This document shows positions 34,929 through 47,434 of a stretch of DNA of 64,000 nt, in pieces. Below the pieces are notes generated by a model. It searched no databases, was not told where the DNA came from, and worked only from the letters and a program-made list of their open reading frames with translations. Both the position numbers and the translations under genes were made by a program. Each line of letters begins with the position of its first letter. The stretch's first letter is position 1. The DNA is from Leucocoprinus leucothites (Eukaryota > Basidiomycota > Agaricomycetes > Agaricales > Agaricaceae): NCBI GenBank assembly GCA_013368445.1, contig JAACJO010000007.1, positions 1,984,001 through 2,048,000 of the forward strand. The letters run 5' to 3'.

Positions 34929-37352
34929 TCATAGGTCAATTAACATGGCTTCCTTCCTCTCCTCACTCTGCACGACTCCATTATGATTATGTATCGACGG
35001 ATCATACACCGGCATTGGAGCCGTAGTCGGGACCAACGGGAATTGTGGTAATGGGGTGTGTTGCTGTTGCTGCTGGGGAGGAGGTTGATAATGCTGCTGA
35101 AGCTGAGGCTGGGGTGGTTGGTATTGCGGTTGTTGTTGCACCTGATGTGGCGGCGGTTGTTGATATCCCGGATGAGCGATCGTTTTATTCCTCGCCAACT
35201 GCGCGCCTTGCTGAACTGGTTGTGATTGAAGTTGTGGTTGTGGCGTCGGTGCATAGTTAACGGGTGGTGGCTGTGTGTATGCTACCTGCGGTGACATTTG
35301 AGCCTGAGGTCGAGGTGTAGAAGATATCGTTGTCATTGGAGGAGGTGGAGGAGCATAAGTTTGAGGAGGGGGTGCAGAAATGAGAGATTGTGATCGCTGA
35401 AGTGTTTGCATTGGGGGAGGTGAAGCTACATGCTGTGGTAGGGGAACGGGAGTTTGGGAGGGGTAATACTGTTGGATCGGCGCTTGCTGTTGCTGAGGTG
35501 GAGAAGCGTATGACTGAGAGGGAGTCTGCGAAGCCGGTACAGGAGTTTGAGATGGTGCTGCCCATTGGGCGTAGCTGTTGGAGGAGGAAGATACAGGCTG
35601 CTGCTGCTGTTGTTGAGGTTGTTGGTATTGTTGCTGTGGTGAACGTGAAGTTCGCCAACGAGGATGCATGACTTGTTCTGTCAAAATTGAATCGTACAGC
35701 TTGACGGCCTGTGAAAGCTTGTCGTGCATCTCTGACAACATCTCTGCGAAAGGCGTTTCAAGCCCCGTAAGCCCAAGTCCAGTCACAAGCTTTGATACTG
35801 AGAGCTACTCACGTTCTTTCCTTCCAGCATCATCCACACTCAACGCAAGCTTTGGTCTCAAGCCGTTTGCCTTCTCATATAACTCTGTAACTGCAGGATA
35901 TCTCGACAGATCCCTCCCACCATTTGCTTCCACCTGTTCCACAGTCTGATTGAACGTCAAAATCGCGTCAGTCTCCATTGGGTCCAAATCGTATGTCGGC
36001 AGCTTCGGCAGCATTGGTAACGCAGGCGTCTGTGTATACGCCTGTTGTTGTTGTAGCTGCTGCTGCTGAAGCGCGTAATCCGGTTGATACGAGTATGGAG
36101 CATGTTCAGCCTTGGGCGTCTCCATGGGCGCACTCGGCCGTGGAGCATTTGCTTCCCGTAGACTGGCTTCGATTGCAGCTTTGAGATCCGGATCATCTTC
36201 TTCGTCAGCAGTTTTCCTGTCAGGTTCACGGTAGGAAATGGGAGGTTCGGAGGGCTGCCAGCTTGAAGGTGTGGAATAGGAAGGAGCGTATCCACGGGGA
36301 GAATCCTTGGCTTCTCGTAATGAGAGTTCGATGGCGCGCTGGAGTTCCGCGTCTGCAAGCTCTTGAGCGGATTTATGTCGTGAAACGTTTGGGGTGTTAA
36401 GTGAGGAGCGATGTTTCTTGTCACTGCTAACAGCATGAGTTGTGGGGTCGAATATAGAGGTTAATCGTGTATACGCACACTTTATCCGTCTTACGCGTTA
36501 GTTTGTTGTAACAACCATCACAAACGCGAACCTCTTGTGTGATACCGAAATGGGGCAAAGGAAGTGACTTGGAGGAACATTGCTGATCAAATACTTGACC
36601 GCAGTTCCGACAATGATGCTTCCGATTTGTGAAGGTGAAAGCCGCACGACACCGTAGACAAACGTCGGAATCTATCCATTCAGGCGCAGTTTGTGTGTCA
36701 ACCATGGCTGAGCTGGCTGAGGCTAGATCTTTCGGAGGGAACTTGTACCCTGGAGTTGATTGTGAGGGATGAGGGATTAGTGGGGGAGTTGAGGAGACGT
36801 ACCTTCTCCTTGAAGTGTCTTGTACACCTGCCCGACGTAGCTTAATGAATACTTCCCTTCGAATGAGATGCTCCAATTCTGAATTAGGCGAAGGATATTA
36901 TTCTTGACTTCGTGGTTTAGTCCAGGGATCTTGACTATGGACACAAGGTTGTCCATGAACTCTCGCGATGCAATTTCAATGAGGAAGTGGTCTCCTCCAT
37001 TCTTAACACACGTGTCGGTAAGCTTAAACCAGATATCAGCAACACAGCCGTGAAATAAAACAAGAAATCATACCCCAAGAGCCAAAAGTTGAACATTTGG
37101 ATTCTTGTGGTTCAACCGCCGCTTCAACGCACGCATTGCGTCTTTCGCAGGGGCAGATTTAGAGCGAATTTGGTCACATATCTCGAGATTGAGAGCAATA
37201 TCTTCTGTGCCAGCAGGCATGAGCTCAGAACTCGCCTTGTCTAAGCCACTATAGATGAATATGTGCTTTGGATGGATGGAGTTGTTGCGTTACTGACCAA
37301 TTGCATCATCTAGTTGGGATGTTCCCCAGAGCCATGCACCCAGGCCGGACAT
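34929..37352 (-). CDS. VPS27: ESCRT-0 subunit VPS27 (VHS, FYVE, UIM)
   Basis: Endosomal sorting protein that binds PI3P and ubiquitinated cargo and starts multivesicular-body formation. [18 protein letters not shown] (ATG at 37350-37352) opens the VHS domain, spread over several exons to about 36780. The FYVE finger (36700-36490) shows [10 protein letters not shown], the phosphoinositide-binding [10 protein letters not shown] and [11 protein letters not shown]. Two ubiquitin-interacting motifs follow: [20 protein letters not shown] and [18 protein letters not shown]. Then comes a helical core ([20 protein letters not shown]) and, in the last exon, a long Gln/Pro-rich tail (35650-35000) ending in [11 protein letters not shown], where a clathrin-box-like motif would be expected. 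Divergent from RPB1. Confidence 0.93.
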
Positions 37353-38535
37353 GTTTATTCAAGCGCTCAAGTATGTCTGAAAGACGATGGAGTGGAGTGA
37401 AAGGGAGAGGAGGCGAGTGGAGGTTGTGACGTTAATAAGGGTGGTTGAGGGACTGACGCTGCGCTGATTGGTATGAGCGATCAGCTGACTAAGCGGTTAT
37501 GGGTGGTGAAGTTGGCTTGCAAATGATTCGTAAAATTTATATATTTAATTCAAAGGAACTATTTCAGCAGGTATGAGGACGTAGAACATGTTCCGCTGAA
37601 GTTTCTGGGACGCGAGATCGCACATTATGCTCTTGAATTCACATCACAAAATAGTAGGAGTTGGCGGCCATCAGTCGGAGTTTCACGAAAGTAGGGTCCG
37701 CCGATTGGGCTCAATGGTCCTGGAAATTGTATCCTCACAGCTCTGAGGGACACCTAAGTGTCAGATATCTTGATGCACAGAAAGTGCTCTCTCTGTGAGC
37801 AGATCAGTGATGCGAGTCAGCAAGGAGTCAGATCTGGTCAAGAGTTTGACAAAGAACAAGCGCAGCCACAGCAAGGGCATAGCTCGGGGAAGGAGATCAA
37901 CACGAACAAATAAGAATTTGGGTGCTGCCTACACGCAGTTCAGAGTGCCGAGCTGCCACAGAATTTTGTCCGGTAAGCACCTGGTGCTTGAACACCTGGC
38001 ATAGCGCACCGCATAGTCGCTAGAGGTGCTCTGCCTGGCTGTAGTTTAGCGAGAGAGGAGGGAGATTGCAAGCGTGACAAAGTTTGTCAGCATGTGACGG
38101 GTGAGTGACTTGTGTTGCCGGGAGCGCCTTGTAGCGGAGTCGGAAAGAAGGAGCCCCCACTGTTGGTTGTCCCCCAACCGCCACGCACCTATCCACTCCC
38201 GACTCAGTTGGCCCGCCAGCTGCACTCAGAGTCTCTGCCTGCCTGCTATTGTGGTCCATTCGCTTTCTTGCGCATTTTGGGTCCAACAGCACCAGCAAAG
38301 TCACGTTTTCCGTCGCTTTTCGTTGCTTTTAACAGGTCCCAGTTCTTGGCCTTCGACGCGTCCTGCGGCACCTAAACACACCTCAATATCACACCGGAAC
38401 TTTTTTTCACGCCTTTTTACACACTTTAATCGTTTCCTTGGACGTTCCTGCGCTTCTCTTTTCTCTTTGTCTGGACCTTAACTTGATACTCCATTCTATC
38501 CTATTCCTTGCCGCATACTCATCTTCTAGTTCACC
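37353..38535. promoter_or_regulatory. Divergent intergenic region of VPS27 and RPB1
   Basis: About 1.2 kb between the two start codons. The RPB1-proximal 250 bases are strongly pyrimidine-rich on the plus strand (38280-38530), as often seen before highly expressed fungal genes. No gene is recognised within. Confidence 0.5.
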
Positions 38536-41500
38536 ATGCTCGGTCACCAATTTGCGTATTCGGCGGCTCCGCTGCGAAAAGTGAAGGAAGTCCAGTTTGG
38601 TATCCTCTCACCAGAGGAAATCGTACGTGACGCCCGCCTCTCTGTTCCATGCTCCTGCTGACAAATTATTTTTTCTGGTTGCTAGAAAGCCTACTCGGTC
38701 GCCAAAATCGAGCATCCTGAGGTTATGGACGAAAATACTCACAAGCCAAAGATGGGTGGTTTGATGGACCCTCGGATGGGAACAATAGACCGGAATTTTA
38801 AGTGCCAGACGTGTGGGGAGGGGATGTCTGAGTGTCCTGGTCATTTTGGCCATATAGAGTTGGCGAGGCCGGTATTCCATCCTGGTACGTCTCTACGCCA
38901 TCACTGCCCTCCATTTTTTTCACCTCCCGTTGGCCAGGTTTCATCGTGAAAGTGAAGAAAATTTTGGAGTGTATATGTGTAAATTGTGGGAAATTAAAGG
39001 CCGACATCGTGAGTTGAATCTTTCCTCTGCTCGTTTCGCACCCCACCATCCCAATTTTCTGGGGGCTCTCTCCACTCACCCTGGAGAACCCCAAGCCCGC
39101 ACCACGCTCAGTCCCTTGAATTATTTCTTGGGCGTTCTTCCACCCGCTGCGGGGGAGTCATGGCGCGCGTTTTCGGTCGCTTGATCGCCGCGTCTTATCC
39201 CATTGCATCCGCACGGTGCCTGGTTGGACACGAGGTTGCGGGTGAAATGGGGGGCTGAACGAGGAGTGCGAAAACAATCCTCTTTGCATACTGGTTGGAA
39301 GACGCCGGCCCATCTCTGCTGTGACGCAGCGTGAGATGCGTGTCATTGGCTTGAATGCACTGCACATCGGCTCGTTGGGTGTTGCCCCCTGTTGTTTCTA
39401 CAATCTTAGTCCACATGCTGGACGATTTTTCGTTTCGTAGACACCCATGCTGACCATTTGATCTGCATATTCTCTGTCAATAATTCACATGCAACTCGGC
39501 GGTCAAATCACCATTATTGTATTAAGTCGGATCCCAATTTCGCGGACAAAATTCGTCACATACGTGATCCAAAAGCTCGCATGGCCGTAGTCTGGGCGCA
39601 TTGCAAGCCCAAGACAGTCTGTGAACCTGATGAGGTCAAGGATGAAGGTGCTGACCCCGAAAGTGATGAGCCCAAAAAGGGGCATGGTGGCTGTGGACAC
39701 AATCAGCCACAAATTAGGAAAGAGGGCCTGAAGATGTTCGTGCAATACAAGAAGGCGAAGGATGATGACGATGTAGGTCTTTTTTTGGAGTCTGCTCTGC
39801 TGCTGTTGACTTATGCTATGACAGGAGGTGAAATCTATGCAGCCTGATAAGCGACTCATTACCCCGTCCGAGGTCTACACTGTCTTCAAGAAGATGTCAG
39901 ATTCTGATCTACATCTTCTGGGACTCTCGGACGAGTATGCTAGGCCGGAGTGGATGATCCTAACTGTCATGCCAGTACCTCCACCACCCGTTCGCCCAAG
40001 TATCGCCGTTGATGGCGGTGCCATGCGAAGTGAGGACGACTTGACATACAAGCTTGGTGACATCATCAAAGCTTCTGCGAATGTCCGGCGCTGTGAACAA
40101 GAAGGTGCTCCTGCACACGTTATCTCTGAGTTTGAGCAGCTGCTACAGGTGATTACTCTGAATTCCTTATTTCACGTTCCTCACTGACACATATGATCAT
40201 AGTTCCATGTTGCAACATATATGGATAACGACATCGCTGGTATCCCACAAGCTCTCCAAAAATCTGGTCGACCCGTAAAAGCCATCCGCGCCCGTCTAAA
40301 AGGCAAAGAAGGCCGTCTCCGTGGTAACCTTATGGGTAAACGTGTGGACTTTTCCGCTCGTACTGTCATCACCGGTGATCCCAACCTGGAACTGGACGAA
40401 GTCGGTGTGCCGAGGAGTATTGCGATGAATTTGACATTTCCAGAACGAGTCACGCCGTATAATATTGCGTATCTGCAGGAATTAGTGAGGAATGGTCCGA
40501 CGACTTATCCGGGTGCGAGATATGTTGTGAGGGATACGGGTGAGAGGATAGATTTGAGGTATAATAAAAGAGCAGACGCATTTTTGCAATATGGGTGGGT
40601 TGTGGAGAGGCATCTCAAGGATGGAGAGTGAGTAAACCGACTTATTTCCGGAAAATCCTTGCTGACGCTTTGTGTTCCAGCTATGTGCTGTTCAACCGAC
40701 AACCTAGTTTGCATAAGATGAGTATGATGAGCCATCGAGTTCGTCTGATGCCCTATTCGAGTGAGTGTTATGTTGGTCATTTCGTGATCTGTGCTAAACT
40801 GTTGACTAGCCTTCCGACTGAACCTCTCTGTGTAAGTATGAGCCATGATGGTCTCTTACTACGTTCTTATCTTCCACCAGTACTCCCCCATACAACGCTG
40901 ATTTCGACGGTGACGAGATGAACATGCATATTCCGCAGAGTGAGGAGACGAGGGCTGAGCTTTCGCAAATTGCTTGGGTTCCCCGACAGGTACATATCTT
41001 GAATTTTCTTTTCACAAAAGCTGGGGCTAAGATTTGTTATAGATTATTTCTCCACAAGCAAACAAGCCGGTCATGGGTATTGTGCAGGATACGCTGTGTG
41101 GTATCCGCAAATTTACTCTACGTGACTGTTTCCTGGACTGGAACCAAGTCCAGAATATCCTTCTCTGGGTACCAGATTGGGACGGCACCATTCCTATTCC
41201 TGCGATCCTTAAACCCAAGCCCCTATGGACCGGCAAACAGATCCTCAGCATGACAATACCTCGTGGTATCAACATCCATCGGTCCCCTGATCCGAAGTCT
41301 TCAAACCCCGTTTTCGATGATGGTATGCTTATCGAGAACGGCGAACTCATATTCGGTATCGTGGACAAGAAGACTGTTGGTGCTACACAGGGTGGTCTCG
41401 TCCACGTCGTCTTCCGTGAAAAGGGTCCCGAAATCACTCGACAGCTCTTCACCGGTCTGCAGCGCGTCGTCAACTACTGGTTGTTCCACAACGGCTTCAG

Positions 41501-44500
41501 CATCGGTATCGGCGATACTATTGCTGATGTGAAGACCATGTCTTTCATTACCCAAACAATCGCGGATCGTAAAACACAGGTGGGGAGAATCATCGAAGAT
41601 GCTACGCATGACCGCCTCAAGCCCAAGCCCGGTATGACCATTCGTGAATCCTTCGAGAGTATGGTCGAGCGCGAGCTCAACTTGGCTCGTGACCATTCCG
41701 GTCAATACGCTCAAAAGCACTTGAAGGAGGACAACAATGTCAAGCAGATGGTCGTTGCTGGTTCGAAGGGTTCGTTCATCAACATTTCGCAGATGTCGGT
41801 TTGTGTCGGTCAACAGTCTGTCGAGGGTCGTCGTATTCCGTTCGGTTTCCGTCATCGCACATTGCCCCACTTCACGAAGGATGATTTCAGCCCGGAGTCG
41901 AGAGGATTTGTGGAGAATTCGTATTTGAGAGGGTTGACACCACAGGAGTTTTTCTTCCACGCTATGGCTGGTCGTGAAGGTCTTATCGATACGGCGGTTA
42001 AGACTGCCGAGACGGGTTATATCCAGCGTCGTTTGGTCAAGGCATTGGAGGATGTCATGGTCTGCTACGATGGAACGGTTCGGAACTCGCTTGGTGATCT
42101 GATCCAGTTCGTTTATGGTGAAGATGGTATGGATGGTGCTTTTATCGAGAAGCAGACCATCGAGACATTCGGCTTGAATAACAAGGAGTTTGAGCACAAT
42201 TATCGTGTTGATGTCACCGATCCTGCTGGTGGATTCTTACCGGGGGTTCTTCAAGTTGGCATTGACGATTCGTCGCTCGAGCTTCAGTCCAAACTTGACG
42301 AGGAGTATGAACAGCTCTTGCAAGACCGCAAAACTCTTCGCAGCTTCATCTTCCCCCGCACCTCTACAACCCAACCACACTACCTCCCCGTCAACCTCCT
42401 CCGCATTGTCCAGAACGCTTCCCAGATCTTCCACATCGATCGTCGTAAGCCAAGTGATCTGGAGCCAGCGTACATTGTTGATGCAGTTCGGGACCTCGGC
42501 AAGCGCCTTGTCATAGTCCGTGGTGATGATCATTTGAGCGATGAAGCTCAGGAAAATGCTACGTTGATGTTCAAGATGCATCTCCGAGGAACGTTTGCTG
42601 CCCGTCGTGTTTTGGAGAAGTTCCATCTCACCCGTGAAGCGTTTGATTGGGTGCTTGGTGAAGTCGAGTCGAAGTTTAACCAATCGGTGGCCCATCCCGG
42701 AGAGATGTGTGGTACCCTTGCTGCACAGTCAATTGGTGAACCGGCTACTCAGATGACGCTCAACACGTTCCATTATGCTGGTGTGTCCAGTAAGAACGTC
42801 ACCCTCGGTGTGCCACGTTTGAAGGAGATTATCAACGTTGCGACAAATATCAAAACTCCCTCTCTCACTGTCTACCTCGAGCCGGAGATTTCTCGTTCGC
42901 CTACCCTCGCGAAGAACGTACAGCAGGAGTTGGCGTACACCTCGCTTCGGACTGTTACCGCTGCCGTCGAAATTTGGTATGATCCTGATCCAAGCACGAC
43001 TATCATTGAGGAGGATTCCGTCTTTGTCGAGTCGTTCTTCGCCATTCCCGATGAGGAGATTGAGTCGAAGCTTCACTTGCAGTCCCCGTGGCTCCTCCGT
43101 CTTGAGCTCGACCGTGCCAAGATGATCGATAGGAAGCTTACCATGCACTATGTCGCCAGTCGCATTGCCGAGAGCTTCAAGACGGATCTCTTCGTCATCT
43201 GGTCTGAAGATAACTCTGAGAAACTCATCATCCGTTGTCGTGTGTTGGGTAGCCCGGATAAAGACGATGAGGGCTACGGTACGGTTGAAGAAGACATTTT
43301 CTTGAGGCAGCTGGAGAATACGATGTTGAACTCGGTCAGCTTGCGTGGTGTGAAGGGCATCAATAGGGTGTTCTTGACGGAGGCGGACAGGGTCTCCATT
43401 TCGTCGGATGGTAGCATATTGACTGGGAAGGAGAAGGAGTGGGTACTGGAAACAGACGGTGTCAACTTGAAGACCGTGATGTGCATCGAAGGTGTCGATT
43501 TCACCCGAACGTACTCGAACAGTTGCGTTGAGATCTTCAACGTGTTGGGTATCGAAGCAGCTAGGGCAGCTATCATGAAGGAATTGCGTGGTGTCATTGA
43601 ATTTGACGGTTCTTATGTCAACTATCGCCACCTTGCTCTGCTCTGCGATTTGATGACCCATCGTGGTTCCCTCATGGCCATCACTCGACACGGAATCAAT
43701 CGCGCCGACACTGGAGCTTTGATGAGGTGTTCATTCGAAGAGACCGTCGAGATCTTGATGGAGGCTGCGGCGTCGGTGAAAAGGACGATTGTCACGGTAT
43801 CGCCGAGAACGTCATGTTTGGGCAGATGGCTCCTATGGGCACAGGAGCATTCGAGGTTGCGCTCGACATCGATATGCTTAAGGATGCTATCGTTGACCAT
43901 AGCTTACCTGTCCAGTCCATGCTGGCTGCTCAGCTTGATGATGGCATGACTCCTGGACAAGTAGCGATGACACCCTATGATACCAACTCCCCTATGTGGC
44001 ATGACGGCATGTTCAAGGGCGAGTCAGCTTCGTTCACTCCTCTTGCCTCAAACGGAGGCGACGATGCGACGAGCTTCCAGTATCTTGGGTTTGGTCAGAG
44101 CCCTCTCGGAGCCGGTGGAATGTCGCCTGCGGGACCTGGATACAGTCCGAGTTCGCCGAATGCTTACTCTCCGACTTCTCCGAGCTTTGTCCCGCAATCA
44201 CCTTATGGAGGTGCAACATCACCCTTTGGCACATCCCCTTATGCTACGTCGCCGTTCTATGATCGAAGCAGGGGTCCTACGTCGCCAACTTACTCGCCGA
44301 CATCGCCTGCTCTCAACCTCACGTCTCCTGCGTACTCACCAACGAGTCCACGATATTCGCCTACTTCACCGTCGTTCTCTCCGACCTCACCGCGTTACAG
44401 CCCGCAGTCACCGTCGTTCAGTCCAACTTCGCCGCGTTACTCACCTACTAGCCCCTCATTCAGTCCTGCTTCGCCCAGATGTATGTATTTTGTTTCCTCG

Positions 44501-44992
44501 TCAGGACAACTACTGATAATATACTCCTTATCTAGATTCTCCAAGTAAGTTTTCCTTGAGGGTATTGCGGAATATTTACTGACAATCAAACAGCTTCTCC
44601 ACGTATGAGTCCCTCTTCGCCGAAGTACTCTCCGACTTCTCCTATGGCCTCACCGTCATCTCCCAAATATTGTAAGCTTGGTCGTGCTTATCATGTCCTT
44701 AGTTATTTATTGACGCCTTTCGCAGCCCCACTTCACCTGCCTATTCCCCTGCCTGTGAGTGCTAATCTTCCCTTTCATGCTATCTTTTGTTGACCGTTGT
44801 TCCTTCTTTCCTGTAGCCCCGCGTATTGTGAGTATGATTTGATGGCTTCGATTTACCAGAGTCTCACTATCTTCTCCAGCTCCTACCTCACCAGCATACT
44901 CCCCGGCGTCACCTCAATGGTCCCCTGCAAGTCCATCGCAAAATGGAGCGGGCAGAAGCCATTCATACCAGTCAAATCCTTCGTGGGATTGA
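38536..44992 (+). CDS. RPB1: RNA polymerase II largest subunit
   Basis: Catalytic subunit of RNA polymerase II. It starts [20 protein letters not shown]. The clamp zinc site is [20 protein letters not shown] with [11 protein letters not shown]. The active-site metal loop is [18 protein letters not shown] (exon at about 40882-40989), and the bridge helix/trigger loop region is [20 protein letters not shown]. The CTD (about 44130-44992) has some two dozen imperfect YSPTSPx heptads and ends [17 protein letters not shown], with TGA at 44990-44992. The second large intron (39009-39526) is 518 nt, ten times the local norm. One G is missing near 43775: [14 protein letters not shown] and [20 protein letters not shown] are in different frames. 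The CTD is split by several introns, including one that isolates a 9-nt exon at 44536-44544. Confidence 0.97.
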
Positions 44993-45319
44993 GGTGCTTG
45001 GCGATCTGCTCCGTTTGTTTTTTCGCCTCACATGCATCACATCTATTTTTTATACACAACCCTTGTAGAATAACACACCTGACTATTAAAACCTCGATAG
45101 CTGATTTCTTCGTCTTTCTGTTCATCATGTCCGCGAATTTGTGCTTCCCTTCTAGTGGTAGATACCGTGAATGCTCAGTCTGTTGGTCAATAGGCGACCG
45201 GTAATACAGCCTGTCATTGTTGATCCGTTCTTGTCTTATATAATCCGGTGAGGGTCAGCAAGTTGATATTGACGCGCGAGCGCGAAGTTTCCCCAACCTC
45301 CCCCTGATCTTCAAACGCA
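44993..45319. other. Intergenic region between RPB1 and the MYST gene
   Basis: 3' flank of RPB1 and short promoter of the next gene. No gene is seen. Confidence 0.5.
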
Positions 45320-47332
45320 ATGCCTGCGGTAAGGGCAGCCTCGTCAGCTCATGAAGCACGCGTATATGTGGCTGGAAAAGATGGTGCTCTCAGTAAGATA
45401 TATATATTTGTTTAGACTTGTGCATGTAGTAACGGAAAAATCAGAATATGCAACTATTCTCGAAAGACGGCGAGGCCAGCTCTACGTGCACTATGTAAAC
45501 CAGGACAAACGGCTGGACGAGTGGGTTGATGAAGAGGACTGTAGACCCGCTGACGAGGACCCAGAAGCGAGCGTGTCAACCTCACGAAAACGAAAGCGCC
45601 GGTCTCCCGAGTCAAGTCGACCAAGCTCGTACAGTGACGACACACAGCTTGTGCAGGAGGAAGAACCGCCATTACTCACCGAGGAGGATCTCGATGTCAA
45701 ACATCACAAACAGATAACAGCTCAGCGCAACTTTGAGATTGTCCATTTCGGAGAGTACCAGATCAAAACTTGGTATGCTTGCTCGTGTTCTGTTAACCTT
45801 ATCGCTTCTCATAGCTAGCCAGGTACTTCTCGCCATACCCGCTATCAGATGAAGAAGAACTACAGCATGTTACTGGGACAGGACCAAGAATCCCTGGAGT
45901 CTCGCGTGCTACCGCTCGATCGCATGGCAGAACTTCTGACCTTCTTGCGGGTGGTTTACATCGATACACCACTGACGGACACAGAGGCGACCTTTATGTG
46001 TGCGACATGTGTTTCAAATATATGGCGGACCCGACGTCTTGGGAGGTCCATAAGGTGAATGAATAGTGTGTTCCTGAGTTCAAAGACGTGAAGGCTGACA
46101 TTGAGGTCTACTGGAGCGAGGATGTACCTTTAGACAACCACCAGGACGCAAAGTTTACCAACGTGGCCAGCGTATTATATGGGAAGTTGATGGCGCCCAG
46201 GAAAAGGTGTGACTCTCCTGCTGGCCCAGATATCACAGCTGAATGAATGTAGCTCTATTGTCAAAACTTGTCATTGTTCGGGAAGTTATTCATCGATGTC
46301 AAGACGTTATTCTTCGATTGCGATAATTGTGAGTATGTTCTGGTTATTGGAGTATCGTCCTTCGCCTGATGAAGTTTTTAGTTCTTTTCTATATCCTGAC
46401 AGAAGGATCATCATCTACCCACTCGATGGTCGGATTCTTTTCCAAGGTGAGGCAAATTAGTTTCGACCCACGGTCTCTTTCCAACCCTTGCTCAGGAGAA
46501 AATATCTTATGATGATTACAATTTGGCTTGCATCATGACTCTGCCTCCTCACCACCGGCACGGATTTGGCACCCTGATGATTGAATTCAGTAAGAACCTA
46601 CCTGGCAAAGTCATAACTCTGGGCTCATTTTTATCCCAGGCTACGAACTATCACGACGGGCAGGCAAAGTGGGTACACCGGAGCGGCCGCTTTCAGACCT
46701 CGGACTCCGTACCTATCTTCAGTTTTGGGTGTCGCATCTCATTCGCTTCTTCCGGTAGGGGGACTTTTGCCTTCGTTTGTCACATACCTAAGATTCCCTG
46801 GTTTTTAGGCAGGTTCTCTCCACTCTTCCTCCAGAGATTGAGCGTGTCCGAACCTCGGGCAACTTGCCTGATCTTACCAAAAAACCTCTTGGAGAGATTC
46901 CCCAGAGACGGAAAAAGCGTGGTAAGAGCGGGGACGATGATGATCCAGAGCAATGGATCCCTTTTGATGGTGCGTCCTGAGACCCCCGTACGTACCCGCA
47001 GAATTCAACAAACGAACGATATAGATGAAATGTTCTCAATACACCGAGTGTTCGAGACTATTCAGCGAGAGGACGGTGCTGCCGAGGTTCACATCAGCGT
47101 GCAGTGCACACTAGCCGATATTGCACGGGCAACGAACCTCCGTATCGAAGATGCTGCTTTTGCGATGAACGAATGTGGGCTACTGATGCGACGGTTCATC
47201 CAAGGCGATGAGAATCAAACCATCGTCATCACCAGAGAGTTGGTAGAAAAAGCAGCGAAAGACCTCAAAACGAGAAATCCCTGGCTACGACAGGATTGTA
47301 TATTGTTGGACCACTATGAGGCTGAGTTCTAG
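45320..47332 (+). CDS. MYST-family histone acetyltransferase
   Basis: Histone acetyltransferase with an N-terminal chromo-barrel (ATILERRRGQLYVHYVNQDK, RLDEWVDEEDC). The MYST domain follows: KTWYFSPYPLSDEEELQ, the first half of the C2HC finger as LYVCDMCFKYMADPTSWEVH, then KLYCQNLSLFGKLFIDVKTL, MVGFFSKEKISYDDYNLACI with the active-site Cys, the acetyl-CoA loop HHRHGFGTL, EFSYELSRRAGKVGTPE with the catalytic Glu and PLSDLGLRTYLQFWV. The tail is TLADIARATNLRIEDAAFAM. Two oddities: between EVHK (about 46050) and QPPGRKVYQRGQRIIWEVDG (about 46133) the exons do not join in frame and the fourth zinc-finger Cys is not found, and the loop has His where the family has Gln. It may be a second MYST paralogue rather than ESA1 itself. 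Confidence 0.82.
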
Positions 47333-47434
47333 GACAGCCCCCCGATCTAGCCGAGGTGTATGATAGACTAGCTATGGTACTTTGAAAGGACTAATGCTAC
47401 GTGAATGGGCACCCTTGAATGGACCGATCAGGAT

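Noticed and set aside
35045..35671. Val/Ala-rich plus-strand frames opposite VPS27
   Set aside because: They mirror the CAG/CCN codons of the Gln/Pro-rich VPS27 tail.
38101..38481. Plus-strand open frames before RPB1
   Set aside because: They lie in the pyrimidine-rich promoter or 5' UTR of RPB1. The translation is low-complexity Ser/Pro-rich with no known family.
41301..43691. Long minus-strand open frames opposite RPB1 (298 and 320 codons)
   Set aside because: They are shadows of the RPB1 coding strand caused by its codon bias; the plus-strand protein is unmistakable.
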